Of a stretch of 64,000 nt of DNA, positions 19,189 through 31,315 are shown one piece after another (the first letter of the stretch is position 1; the number at the start of each line of letters is the position of its first letter). The position numbers were made by a program, and so were the translations under genes. The stretch comes from Pyrenochaeta sp. MPI-SDFR-AT-0127 (lineage: Eukaryota > Ascomycota > Dothideomycetes > Pleosporales > Cucurbitariaceae). The stretch covers positions 682,001 through 746,000 of the forward strand of contig JAGTJM010000010.1 in assembly GCA_020747015.1 (NCBI GenBank). The letters run 5' to 3'. The notes under the pieces are model-generated. The model did no database searches. It saw only the letters and a program-made list of their open reading frames with translations, and was not told where the DNA came from.

Positions 19189-21362
19189 TCAATGGAATTT
19201 CGCCTGGACAGAACCATATCTTACTCCGTCTACCTTTAGCTCAAACATTAATCCCGCACTCTCGATCCGCATATCGAGTGTGAAATCCAGATTATCGAAC
19301 TCAACACCCTTTGTTGTCGTTAGTCTCGTGAACAACGACTTTGGCACCGTATTCAGGTCTGTCGTAAGTGTACAAACGTTGATAAGGCCTTTACGGAAGG
19401 AATCAGGTGCGGTGTCGGCCTCGCAAGCAATGAGATCGTCTTCAACAATGAGAGATTGACCAGGCCGAAAGTTTCGCGTGTAGTGGAAGGATATTGGGGT
19501 TGATTCAGAGACTTGTGCACCCTTCCGTACTTATTAGCACGCACCCTGCTTTGAATTGGTTTTGTAAAGATGATAAATACCTTTGCAATATGCCACTGCA
19601 TACGGTCGCTCACCATCCATCTTTCCCAAAGCGGGCTCCAATAACGATCTGATATTGGATGTTTCGCTTCGTCGAATACAGTCGCATAGCTTGTCCCATA
19701 ATGCCATCGAGACCTTCTGCTGATTACCATGTTGCCCTCTAGGCCTCTCAACACTGCTCCTCTTACGACCGCCGTCCATGCATGTATAGGATGGTAGATC
19801 TCGACCGATTGCGGTGAGCTTGACGCGATGGCGTGTGTTGGTCGTTCAGTGTATGGCGGCGGAGGCGCGCTGTTGAAATGTGACTTCATGCGGCCATACA
19901 AATAGTTGCTCTGTCCAAACCCACCTACCAGTACAATCCCACAAACAAGTCCACCTTTGGCTCGTATACTATTGACCTGTCCTTCCACCAAATGTATCAC
20001 CTCTTGGATTACGGGATCAAAGATTTCCTTGACCTGCTCAGCGCTCATGATTAGAAAGCCAGAATCCAGGCCTGCTTCTTCATCGTCTGGGAGACCAGGG
20101 AACGGAATATTGACTTCAGCATGCTCTTCCTCGTTGAAATTGCGCTTCACAAATTCCTCAAAATACTTCAAGCCCATGTTCCAGGTCTTTGCCTTCTTCT
20201 CGCGCATCCAATCATAGCGCTCTGTTCCTATGCGCTGCTTAACGTGATCTTCGAACCGATAGTTGAGAAATGCTGAACCACAAAGACCACCTGGGAGGTC
20301 AAAATCAGCGAATGTCTCGCAGGTAGATTGCAGTTCAATAGTTACCGGTTCCCACAGCGCTCTCTTCTACGCGGAGAGGATTCAGCTGGGTAATCTTGTA
20401 AGCTATGAGGTCAACAGTACCGCCGCCTACACAACGTTAGCGCAGGCTTCTCTTATACATGCAAACTCTAAATACCGGCGTCACAGACGATAAAGTTATC
20501 TCCAATCTGCAAATGATTTGGCTGTATAGCCTTGAGCGTATAGACAGCCGCAGCCTCGGGCTCAGAGATAAGCTTCAACTCATGCCGATTCCCCAGTCCC
20601 GCGCGCTCCGCAGCCTTTAGCGTAGCATCTTTGGCGGAATCCGACCATACAGCAGGCACTGTTAGAACAAATTGAACTTTTGTCATGCTTATAAATGTCT
20701 CGCCATATCTCCTTGTCAGCGTCTCCATTGTGTGCTTGTATATTTGTGACAGGTAGTCCGAAGTAGCTTCCATAACTGTCTTTTCAAACTTGCGGAGCTG
20801 TGCCGCAGTCTCGAGAGGCGACACAAAATGCGGTAGCTTTTGATTCCGGTCAAGGAAGAGCTTTATGCACTTTAGACGCGTTTCTTCGGGCTTGAACTGA
20901 AACCCCCATTTTATTGTTTGTGATGACTTCAAAGTCGCGTCTGGCGAGGGAATTGTTCCAGTTTGCAGATGGGGCTCGGTATAGCCGATCTCGGTAGGAA
21001 CTTTGTCGGATGTGATTCCTGGAATTGATCATGAACTCTGAAGAATCTTTCGCGGATGCAAGTGGGGGTTAACGTACCGTTCCCGCCGGGCCATGTCTTG
21101 ATAATGTCGATATCGTCTGGAGTTGCACTATATACAGCGGCAACACCTGCGCCTGATCAGTTTCCAAGTTCCTACAGAATGATTTGCACGGTGGCTATAG
21201 TATACCGCTATATGTCGTGCCAAAGTCCACACCAACTATCAGCCTATCCTCGGTCGTGTTGGCCGGAGCAACGGTGCCTGCAACAGTCGCGATGCCGGCA
21301 TTAGAGCCTGGATTGAAAGCATAGGGGATATTGCCCCCTCTATTTAGGAATGTGCCATTCAT
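19189..21362 (-). CDS. HSPA12-like Hsp70-family ATPase
   Basis: Model: exons 21206-21362, 21078-21146, 20476-21018, 20346-20426, 19581-20290 and 19189-19521, 630 residues. All five introns are 49-60 nt and keep the frame. The actin/Hsp70 nucleotide-binding motifs are present: phosphate-1 VGVDFGTTYSG (about 43-53), phosphate-2 VCDAGGGTVDL (about 253-263) and adenosine-binding LVGGFGQSNYLY (about 405). SEPEAAAVYTL lies between the first two. The canonical Hsp70 substrate-binding domain is absent. Instead there is a C-terminal region of about 110 residues (VSESTPISFHYTRNF onward) that I do not recognise. This lineage-expanded group is often annotated as heat shock 70 kDa protein 12A in fungi and need not be a chaperone. 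It is divergent from the coiled-coil gene over 448 bp. Confidence 0.86.
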
Positions 21363-21810
21363 TGCTTATTGCCCAGTATGTGTCTGAACCGTGCTTAGAT
21401 AGGAGCTGCCGTGCTGGTATTCCTTGTCGCGTGCGTTCCAATGGCGGGGCTGAGTCCTGCAGAACGGCAAGAAGCTCATGGAGTAGTAGTCGCACGTAGA
21501 GGGGACCTCGAGGTCATCGATATGTCTGCCTGAAAGACATTGGAGAATTTCAGGCACCGGCAGAGGGTGCGACTTGGAAAGTGAAGCCTGGAGATCATCG
21601 GTAAAACGCGACAGGCGACCAGCTGCACTTCGGATGATCATCAGCCACCCATGGCTTCAGCCCCGCGCGCTCGTGTTTGTGCTCTTCCCACATCACGGAC
21701 TTTGGAAAAAACGCGTCACAGAGTGTCGTGAAGTTTGGCTCATACTTGGTGCTGCGATGGTTTGGTTTTCCGAAATGCGACCCTGAAATCGGCAACGCTC
21801 GGTCACAACC
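21363..21810. promoter_or_regulatory. Shared upstream region of Hsp70-like and coiled-coil genes
   Basis: A 448-bp interval between divergent start codons. I could not identify a specific element such as a heat-shock element. Confidence 0.45.
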
Positions 21811-23468
21811 ATGGCCAGCGAAAAGAAAAGCTCTGGTAAGCATCAGCAAATCCTGATACATTGATATGGCAAACGCCCCTCGCACGTAGAAATCTGACAT
21901 GTCCAGATTTGTCCAGCCGTTTAGGTGTGAAGCGTGGCGCAAAGCTCATATCGAAGACAACGAGACCTTCACCGAGCACGATTATCACCCCACCAAAGGC
22001 AGCAATAGCCGCTCCCAATGCAAAAAAGGACGAAATCCATCGTCGAAGAAACCCTTTCAATGACATGCTTAGGCGTGGAGGTGGAGGTGGAGGAGGAGGA
22101 GGAGGTGGGGAGCCAGTAGAGAACGAGACAGACACGGCCTCCCCATCTGCAGGCCACGTGCCCAGAGACGGGGCTCCGTTGTCGCTCACGAGCGAGGAGA
22201 CTGTAGATGCAAGACTGGGTAGTCGAGTAGCGGAACTAGAGAGAGCTCTCATACTTGCAAAAGGGGAGCAAGATGCGCTGAAGGAAGAGCTAGAAACGGC
22301 CAGAGAGCAAGGACAGGCAAAAGAGTATACAATTGAGACTCTAAGACACCAGCTCGCCGAAACCCGACAGAATATAGAAGTTGCCTCTTCTTGCATATCC
22401 AATGAGCACGGAAGAGACAAGGGGCCTGCAGACCACTCTGAAGAGGAGCTTGTTGGACAAAATTATGAATTACGTTACAAGATTTTGCAGTTACAAGAGC
22501 AGCTGTCCACCCAAGACGCAAATTACCGAGAGATTGTTGAGCAGAACACATCTGTACATGGAGAATCAGAGTGGAATGAATTGCGATCTCGTTTACACAC
22601 AACCGAGAAGGAATCGCAAGAAAGGCTACAACAACTCCTGTCACTCAAGTCCAGCATTTCATCCCTTACGCGCATAGACTCACAGATTACGGATAATGAG
22701 CTTGTGGTATCTTTCTCGCAACTCGCAAATTGTGTGCGAGAGTGGGTTATCACGAACTTCAGACGAGCGAAGCTGGATCTTGAAAGTCTCCCACCAGAGA
22801 CTGTGCGAGTGCTCCAGTCAATAACTCCAGACTATAAGCTTACCAGCGGTACTGATAGACTTGCACTGTATCAGGCAATTGTTTCGAGTTCTCTTATGCT
22901 GCTCTTCCAGGAACCCCTTATGGTTGGAATTCCGAGGACGGGTTCGCTGGCAGCATTTCAGCAAACTGCTGAGATGCTACGCGATACAGTAACCGGGGCT
23001 CAGTATCGAGATTTTAGGCGAGCAACCATCCGAGCCCTAGAAAGTTGTGAAGCTAGCCGTACGATTGAGAAAGAGAAACAAGGCTTGCTCCACCAAATGG
23101 CTGAAGAAATTCGGCATTTGCTATTCACATTGACTTCTGTCAGCCTCACGGCAGCTGCACAGTCAGCACTTTTTGGCATATTAAGCAACACTGCCGATTT
23201 GCAACATACTCTCGCTCTCCAAAAGGCAACATATCAAGTCCTTTTCTTCCGCAGGCAGGTTTCAGAAAAAATTGACTTTGAAGAAGAGAAGATGGATTCA
23301 GTCAATGATCTAGATAATGCTACAGACGAGGATGGCGATACGCTCACTGAGCGAAAATTTCTCTTCTGCGTTTTCCCATGTCTGGAGAAACATGGCGATG
23401 AATGGGGTGAACATCCAGAGACAAGCAACGTTCTCCTCAAGGCTAGAGTTTGTTGCGGTGTAGGTTAA
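21811..23468 (+). CDS. Uncharacterised coiled-coil protein with poly-Gly tract
   Basis: Model: exons 21811-21835 and 21907-23468, 528 residues. A short first exon (MASEKKSS) joins across a 71-nt intron (GTAAGC...CCAG) into the long frame; the long frame alone begins with a TTG. The N-terminal 60 residues are basic. Eleven glycines follow at about residues 66-76. Heptad-like coiled coil runs from about 108 to 168 and again around 195-260. The C-terminal half is helical and ends with a compact region (FPCLEKHGDEWGE, NVLLKARVCCGVG) that resembles the C-termini of conserved fungal hypothetical proteins; I cannot name the family. No signal peptide or membrane segment is present. A structural or scaffolding role is only a guess. 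Confidence 0.72.
22077..22109 (+). repeat. GGN codon repeat encoding Gly11
   Basis: Eleven glycine codons in a row, mostly GGA with GGT and one GGG, inside the coiled-coil protein gene. The near-perfect GGA repeat should be prone to length change in steps of three. Confidence 0.9.
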
Positions 23469-23807
23469 TACTCACAAAGATGTGTTCGGAATAACGCGAA
23501 CTGTCTACAATATGTACCAAAGACTCGTTCTAAATCTAGTCATATACAGGTGCCACGAAGAGCAAACTAGACCATAGAAAGGGAGTTGAAGGTGATAGCG
23601 CCATGTTCCATAGTCCGACCGCACAAGACGTGCATTATCGGCATGGAGGCCATGGGCAATTTGTTCTCCGCACGTAGACTAATCGACACAGTATTGAGGA
23701 ATAACTCGTGGCAATTTAAGAATGTGCGAGATTCAGGCAAATGTCGTGAATTTGAGACGTTGACAGAATGTGGCTTCATATTTGTCCACTCGCAATCACA
23801 TCATGAT
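23469..23807. other. Short interval between convergent genes
   Basis: 339 bp between two convergent stop codons; probably only 3' UTRs. Confidence 0.55.
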
Positions 23808-24869
23808 CTATTCGTCTTCATCATCATCATCATCATCTTCACCTTGAACATCCATAACTCGCTCTCCAGCTTTCTCTAGAGTTCGACGGCTCCAGGCGCG
23901 CACACCTTTGTAGACGGCCTTGAAAGTTTAGCAATCTTACAAAGCCAGAAGGGGAACACATTACGTACTGCTAGAAATGTACCAACTCCGATCAGGATGA
24001 TAATCCAACTAACCTGCTCATAGCGGTCGCGACCGGTGTTTCGACCCCGACCACCACCGATCCTAAAGTAGGAAAGTGGGCTTGCTATAAGAACTTTTAA
24101 AAACCCCAACACACCCATACTGGCAAAGCCCTTCGCGAAGTGCTCGTACCATGTAGATGGCTCGTCGTCGTAGTCATGAGTAGAGTAATTAGATCTAGAG
24201 AAACTCGACCAGGGCGTGAGAACACTCCATGGATCAAGATACAGGTTGATTATTGGGTCTGCAAAGAAGCCGAGAACGAAGACAATCAAAATCAGGATAA
24301 TAGCTGTTAAAGCAATTTGAGCAGCTGTGATTCTTATTAGCAATTCCACTACTGCTGACATGCACGGAACAGGCATCTGGCTTACCAACGCTACCGATGA
24401 AACGTCCAGCACCCAAGCGAGCAAGTCGATACTTAAAACCGCATGTAGGACATTGCCAGTAATTCCTTCGTCCATAACTTGGGTCGGCATGGCGCCATGC
24501 TTGTAAACAACCTTCATGCACATACTTTGAAGAGCCTTTGCACATACATGGCCGAATCAAGCGACCACTGTCATCTTCATAAACGACGTTGGGCGACTGC
24601 AGAAAGCCAGGAAGGCTCTGCGAGGGCACATTGAAAGTGGGCTGGACAATTTCGAGACAAATTCTGCACTGCCGGGGCGGCCAATGCGTACGTCCAGATC
24701 GCGTCCTTTGGCCCGTTGGAGGTATTTCATCAGTGGTTGAGGCGCTTGAATGCTGCGGTCGCGAATGTGATGACGATGGTTCCGAGGAAGGATTTGTGCG
24801 AGAGGACTCATTCCTGGGTAAATCGTCCGGCCAGTACCATCCAGGCATTGCCTGAAATCCAGAAGACAT
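23808..24869 (-). CDS. RING-CH (MARCH-like) membrane E3 ubiquitin ligase
   Basis: Model: exons 24386-24869, 23969-24324 and 23808-23918, 316 residues. The start is the first ATG (MSSGFQAMPG); the longer upstream frame starts with TTG. Residues about 66-150 form a RINGv (C4HC3) finger: CRIC, then CMCKGSSKYVHEGCLQAW and CPTCGFKY. The Trp before the last Cys pair fits RING-CH rather than classical RING. Three hydrophobic segments follow, at about 162-190, 225-245 and 265-282, the first straddling intron 1. The protein ends with an Asp/Glu run encoded by a GAT repeat. RING-CH ligases of this layout ubiquitinate membrane proteins in the endomembrane system and mark them for degradation. Introns are 61 and 50 nt with clear acceptors. 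The substrate is unknown. Confidence 0.88.
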
Positions 24870-25343
24870 GTTGTGTACAGATTGACGGTGTTCGCGCTTG
24901 ACGAATGTTAATGAAACTCTTACCAGCAAGGAAGCATGAGCGCAAAGAAGGTGATGTGATCAATTAGGAAGCCGCGGGGAAGACATTCGCCAACTTAAGC
25001 GTCTCAGTAGCGCGGATCATACTTCGGCACAGCCTCCAACTCCCTCGTGTGACGCTGAAGACACGGTGGCAGATATGGCAGAGACGTGGACGAAATGCGG
25101 TTGTAGAAAGTCAAAGAAATGGAAAGTCCAAAGTCTTTACGCTGGCAGGCGCGGATGCCCGGAGAGGGTAAGTCCGATCGCCGATCTTGGCACTTGCGAC
25201 TTACGACGAAGCTCCCGTAGCCTGGAGCTCCAGCTCGGATCACCTTCAGTACTCACGTTCATCACCTCCCCGCACACATCTGCTCTCTTCCTCGAGTTCA
25301 CAAATTTCTTCCCCATACCTCCTGCATTCTCTCGCATCTCGCC
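24870..25343. promoter_or_regulatory. Shared upstream region of RING-CH and proteasome genes
   Basis: 474 bp between divergent start codons. No proteasome-associated control element could be recognised with confidence. Confidence 0.45.
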
Positions 25344-26358
25344 ATGGCTGACAGATACTCATTCTCGCTCACCACATTTTCGCCCAGGTAAACATTGCTC
25401 CACAGTGGTGACATATATGACTTGTTTGCTAACTATTATGGAGTGGCAAACTGGTGCAGATAGGTACGCGCTTCCGAGGACTATATCATGTGGTTTATAG
25501 TGATTCGTCGGCGATTTCTAACATATTTATAGAGTATGCATTGAATGCTGTCAACCAAGGTGTTACGTCTCTAGGAATTAAGGGTAAATTGCTCTCCATA
25601 TTCGACACAGAACAAGGCTCATTGTTGACTCAGCTACCAATGGCATCGTCCTTGCAACCGAAAAGAAGTCGTCATCACCGCTTATCGACTCGCAATCATC
25701 GTCCAAGATTAGTCTTATAACGCCCAACATCGGCATGGTCTATTCTGGAATGGGGCCTGACTACCGAGTTCTCGTTGATAAGGCCCGCAAGGTCTCCCAC
25801 ACTGGCTACAAGCGCGTCTACAACGAATACCCACCCACGAGGATATTAGTTCAGGATGTGGCGCGAGTAATGCAGGAGGCTACACAATCAGGTGGTGTCC
25901 GGCCATATGGTGTTAGCCTACTGATTGCGGGATGGGACGATGGGATTGAGCCAGAGGCAGAGAGTAAGAGCGAGGAGCAAGCCACTGAGGAGAAGAAGCA
26001 GGTGAGCGGCAAAACTGGTGGCATTCTCAAAGGCGGACCCAGTCTGTATCAGGTCGACCCCAGCGGCAGCTACTTTCCTTGGAAAGCGACGGCGATCGGC
26101 AAGAGTGCGACAAGTGCGAAGACCTTCTTGGAGAAGCGATACACTGAGGGTCTGGAGCTGGAAGATGCGATCCACATTGCTTTGCTCACGCTGAAGGAGA
26201 CAATAGAAGGGGAGATGAATGGTGAGACGGTTGAGATTGGCATTGTTGGGCCTCCAGAGGAGAGGCTGCTTGGTTTCGAAGGAGTTGAGGGAGCTGTTGG
26301 TCCACGGTTCCGGAAGTTGAGTCCTTCGGAGGTGGAGGACTATCTGACCAATTTGTAA
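25344..26358 (+). CDS. PRE8: 20S proteasome subunit alpha-2
   Basis: Model: exons 25344-25387, 25444-25463, 25533-25583 and 25634-26358, 279 residues. Splicing restores the alpha-subunit N-terminal signature RYSFSLTTFSPSGKLVQIEY and the following ALNAVNQGVTSLGIKATNGI. Exon 2 is only 20 nt and encodes GKLVQI, the heart of that signature. TPNIGMVYSGMGPDYRVLV and LIAGWDDG are typical of alpha-2. It forms part of the outer heptameric ring that gates the 20S core, in cytosol and nucleus. Compared with the usual length of about 235-250 residues there is an acidic and Lys-rich insertion (about residues 150-175) between LIAGWDDG and PSLYQVDPSGSYFPWKA. The start ATG lies in GCCATGG context. Confidence 0.95.
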
Positions 26359-26707
26359 GGAACATGGCGTATGTTTGGGGAAGTAGAATGTCTCCTCGCA
26401 GCATGGGCACCGCGATAGAGCGATTTACAGGCATGTGAGAAAGTTAAAAGTCGAGAACATGAGCGACTTGTGTAGCATTTATGACAATGAACTTTCAAAC
26501 AGCCTATAGCCCAGCATTTTTCATTTTTCAGGTGTTCCAACAACTCTCCTCGTTGAACACTACCGATCATGCCAGTGCCCCAAGAATGCACCTGCCTTTT
26601 CCGTGGTGCCACCCAATCCAGCTAGCGCGGCATGAGCTTCGTCTGCAGCCTGATCTTCTCCCCTCGATCACTCTTATTAACTCAAGCCCATTTCTCCTCA
26701 TTTCGAC
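26359..26707. other. Interval between the proteasome gene and DCL2
   Basis: 349 bp, presumably the 3' UTR of one gene and the promoter of the next. A CCTTTTCCGTGG/CTCATTTC pyrimidine-rich stretch precedes the DCL2 start. Confidence 0.45.
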
Positions 26708-29700
26708 ATGCATTCAATAGAAAGGAAAATCGACGATGAAGCCACCTCTACAGCTGAGTTGGTCAACCGGCCATTCCGCCTTCGGACATACCAATCTGAG
26801 ATGGTGGAGGAGAGTCTCCAATCAAACATTATTGTTGTAATGGACACAGGCAGTGGGAAGACGCACATGTAAATTTTGGTTATGAGGTCCTATGTATGAG
26901 GGAATTAACTAAATTGTAGAGCTATTGATCGCACCAGAGTAGAACTGGAGACATGCCAGCCGGACAAGGTGTGAACATCTACAACGTATACAATGAGCCA
27001 GAGTCCATCTTATAGTTTACAGATAGTATGGTTCCTTGCACCAACTGTAACTTTATGCGAACAGCAGTATGCTGTTTTCAAATCTTACTTACCTGGTCAC
27101 GGCACTCAACTTTTAAGCGGAAAAGACGAAATCGATCATTGGACCGAGCAAAGCGTCTGGGATGCAGTGCTGCACAATGTTCGCATCGTTTTATCAACGC
27201 ATCAAGTACTATTGGATGCCCTCACTCATGGGTTTGTCAAGATGAGCAAGCTTGCTTTGCTTATCTTCGATGAAGGTAGGCCGTGTGAGCATTGTGCAAT
27301 AGTATCAGCTAAGTTTCTCTAGCCCACCACTGCACAGGAAATCATCCAGCTCGTCGCATTATGTCCGAATTCTACAAGCCCTGTAAAGGATACGGCTGCA
27401 ATTCACTACCTAGAATCCTCGGGCTAAGTGCAAGCCCAGTCATGAAAGCGAGGGCAAACGCCCAAGAACTGCAGTAAAATTCCCTTCTAGAACAAGAAAA
27501 ACCTTCTAACATGTCCAGACATATTGAGAACAATCTGCAAGCTACTGCCACAACTCCCAGGATTCATCGAGAAGACCTTGTTCGATACGTTCACCAGCCC
27601 CAGCTCATTCAAGTAACGTATCAACCTGGACCACTGGGGAGCGCATGCTCTCATCTTTTCCTTGCACTTGAGGACGCATATACTAATTACAATTTAATGA
27701 AGGACCCTTATGTGATCACATTATTGAAGAGGGAGCAGAACAGTCAAGATATATTGCATCTACAAAATATCCTCATGAGTCGAAAAACATACTGCAACGA
27801 ACAATTGAGAACCCTGGTTTCGAAAGCAAAAGCCATGGCAGATGAACTTGGGTCATCGGCTATGGAATGGTATCTGCATCAGTGCATGGCACAATTTACT
27901 AAGATGTTCCGAGCCTCAGGTCAACAATTGTTCGACTTTTCTGTAGACGAAAAACAACACCTCCTGACGATTCTCCAGCAACTCCCATTCTCTAGCTTTA
28001 CGCTTAATCCACCAATGTCTCTAGAAAGCGTATCACGCAAGGTATCATTACTTGTAGACTTGTTAGTTAGTGAAGCCAGCCACAATCCGAACTTTACAGG
28101 TCTTGTATTTGTTGAGCAGCGTGTCTGGGTGGCTGCTCTCCTAGAAATCCTTTCTGTTCACCCGCGGACCAAAGATTTGTTCCAAGTGGGATCTTTTATC
28201 GGTACCTCACAATCAAGCAAGCGCAAAGCAAACGTTGCCACTTTGCCTGAGCCCAAAAACCAGCAAAATACTCTCGAGGATTTTCGAGGCGGTACTACGA
28301 ATCTGATACTTGCAACTAGTGTACTTGAGGAAGGTATCGATGTTTCTAGTTGCCATCTCGTGGTCTGCTTCGAGCAACCCAAGAATCTGAAGAGTTTCAT
28401 ACAACGACGCGGTAGAGCGAGGAAACAGGAGTCAAAGTACTTTATATTCGCTCCTCATACTGGGGCTATACAACCTACCGAGGTGTGGCAGTTACGGGAA
28501 GCAGAAATGAGAGCAGCGTATGAGAACGACATGCGCAGAGTTGAGGAGGCAAAGAAGTTGGAACAGCAACGCGAAGATGGAGAGCGTTATTTCGAGGTCC
28601 CCAGTACTGGGTACGTTTCTCCATGCCAGAACCAAGGTCACCAAACCATGTGCATCTGCGGCTCTTTTGGAGTAATTCTGCCTAACAATCATTGACCTCT
28701 GGTGTAGTGCTCTACTGACGCTCGACAATGCTTTGCAACACCTAAACCATTTCTGTGCCTCATTAGGATTGGGAGCTTTCGTTGACAGCCGTCCTCAGTT
28801 CGAATTTACGGAGATACATTTTGGCCAATTCACCTCTAAGGTCGTGCTCCCCATTTCGGTTGATTCCACAGTACGGTATGCCAGAAGCTTGGAGAGCTGG
28901 AGAACTGAACGAATGGCAAGGAAAGATGCAGCATTTCAGGCGTACAAAGCTTTGCACCTTGCTGGATTAGTTAACGACAACCTCCTGCCCCCACGATATA
29001 AAGTACAGGAACAGGCAGAATTCCAGATGCTAGATTACAGGCCATCTACATTACTAGCCTTGCCAACCTTCGATCCTTGGCCGTTGATCGCTCAGCACCA
29101 GCAAGATAGCCCTCACTCTTGGTGTTGCACCCTGCTGGTGGTGGAGAATGATGGAGAAGAGCCAATGCCCATGGTGTTTCTGACGCCAGTCGCCATGCCC
29201 GAGCCTCCAGAGATCCTTCTTTATTGGAACGAAACAAAGCAGTATGTAGTGAAAATCACTAAGCTACCTGGAAGGACCTTGACCGACCAGCAAATTGATG
29301 AAATGCGCTCAATCACCGGGAATATCCTTCAATCAGGCCTCAATGTTGGGAGTAGTTCACGCGATTTTCTGTGGCTGCTAGCTCCATATGAAATAAGAGG
29401 GCAAGTTCTGGACCATGGTGCGCTCTCTGACTGGCGCGCTTCGACCGATGGTAATCAGTCAGCATTGGAGTTTATTAAACGACGGCAATGTAATCCTACG
29501 GACTGGGGTCTTGTGATACAACAAGGACATAAATTCATCTTGAAGGCTGTCAGAATGTTACCACCCGCAAGTTCTTCTAGCTTGGAAGTAACACACCTCC
29601 AGGTAGTTCGATTTCCCAAGCGTCGAGACTTCCTTCATCCAGTGCCAGATAATCAAAACGAAAACGAGGCATATACGAGAACTGAGAGCCTCGATCTTTC

Positions 29701-31315
29701 CGAATGCATGGTGAACAACCTTCCCGCTTCGTACTCAAGCTTTGCAGTTTTGTTTCCCTCAATACTACATAGATTTGAGGTATACATGATTGCAGAGAAA
29801 CTCAGGACGACACTACTGAAGCCTGTTTCTTTCGGATCGTTACATCTACCTGTTCTCGTCACAGCACTTACTTCATCAGCAACTGGCGAAAAAGACAACT
29901 ATGAGAGACTCGAATTCCTTGGAGATGCCATTTTGAAGTTCATTTGTACTGTCCATCTCATGGCAGATAATCCTACTTGGCCTGAGAGTTACCTCACTGG
30001 AACAAAAAGCAAAATCGTTAGCAACGCTTTTCTGGCTCGAGCAGCTTTGAAATCTGGACTTGACCAGTACATCATCACAAAACATTTCACTGGGGCGAAA
30101 TGGAGGGCTAAGTATGTTAGCCAAGTTTTAGCTGACCAGAACCCCATGCAAAAGGAAGAAAGGTCGTCAAAACTAGTTGCCGATGTGGTCGAGTCGCTCA
30201 TCGGTGCTTCGTATTTGATAGGTGGCCTCCCTAAGGCATTCACTTGCATTCAAACGCTACTACCACTAAATGTGATCCCGATCACTGAAGCCAATAAGAC
30301 TCTATGTAAGTGACCCAATAATATGGGAGTGCGAACGAGAAGTCTGACTCGGTACCTCTTATCGACAGATGGTGCCACTCCTAATCAGCACACGATACCC
30401 AACCTTGCCATTGTCGAGAAATTGTCAGGGCACACATTCACCAAGAAGACATTACTTCTAGACGCACTTACGCATGCGTCCTACGTGGGGCCTAATGTCA
30501 ATTCCTCTTACCAACGTTTAGAATTTCTAGGGGATGCTGTGCTCGACTACATTGTCACGACAAGGCTTTTCAGATCAAAGCTCTCGCATCATGCAATGCA
30601 CTTAGTCAGAGCAGCAACTGTGACTGGCGCTTTTCTTGCTTATAGCATGTTTGAAACGACAGTAGCGGAAGAAATCATCAACAAGTCGACACTGCAGCCG
30701 GAGGCGCACCATCGAGCTCTGTGGCAGTTCCTTAGATTCGGAGACCATCAATTGGTAGCAGCGAGAGATGCTGCTCTGAAGCAACATAATGATATCAGAA
30801 GGCATTTAGCGGCAGCTCTCCAGCATGAGGCGAGGTTCCCCTGGCATCTTCTCGCTCTCATAGACTCTCCCAAGTTTATGTCCGATATCGTCGAAAGTGT
30901 CATAGGGGCTATTTACGTCGACTCCCAAGGCGACATCTCGGCCTGCGAAGGTTTTGTCCATCGCCTTGGGATACTTGATCGCATTGACCGGATCTTGCGT
31001 GACGACGTTGATGTTATGCATCCCAAGGTGCAATTGGGGATCCTTGCCGTTGAGAAGGATGTCGAGTACATCCGTATAACAGATAAACAGGATGGTCATG
31101 TGAGCACAAATAAGTTGTATCGATGTCAAGTCAAAGTAGGAGGGAAGAGCGTCGGTGGTGTGGTTGAGGGACTGAAGAGGTGGAGCGTCGAGACTATCGC
31201 TGCTTGGAAGGCAGTTGGGATACTCGAGCGGGAGAAAGATGTCGTAATGGGAGAAATTGGAGAGGACGTGTTCTTCGACGCTGAAGAGGATGGGGGTGTT
31301 ATGATTGAAGCCTAA
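26708..31315 (+). CDS. DCL2: Dicer-like protein 2
   Basis: Model: exons 26708-26868, 26920-26968, 27023-27275, 27323-27473, 27519-28610, 28708-30305 and 30369-31315, 1416 residues. Six introns of 45-97 nt keep one frame. In order: helicase Walker A MDTGSGKTHIA (about 44-54, the DCL2-type form), DEAHH box (about 152), helicase C with ATSVLEEGIDVSS and QRRGRAR (about 465-500), Dicer dimerisation domain (about 570-660), RNase IIIa with RLEFLGDA and VADVVESLIGA (about 950-1080), and RNase IIIb with RLEFLGDAVL and DIVESVIGAIY (about 1125-1290). Both catalytic centres look intact. No clear PAZ domain is visible, as in fungal DCL2; the last 70 residues may be a degenerate dsRNA-binding fold. It processes dsRNA into small RNAs for silencing and defence against RNA viruses. 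An apparent stop near 27477 lies inside a 45-nt intron, so the gene is not broken. Confidence 0.93.

Noticed and set aside
27474..27518. Premature stop making DCL2 a pseudogene
   Set aside because: The stop lies in a 45-nt interval with donor, branch site and acceptor; splicing restores the family sequence in frame.
26708..31315. DCL1 rather than DCL2
   Set aside because: The Walker A context (VMDTGSGKTHIA), the length near 1400 residues and the lack of a clear PAZ region fit DCL2 better; phylogeny would be decisive.
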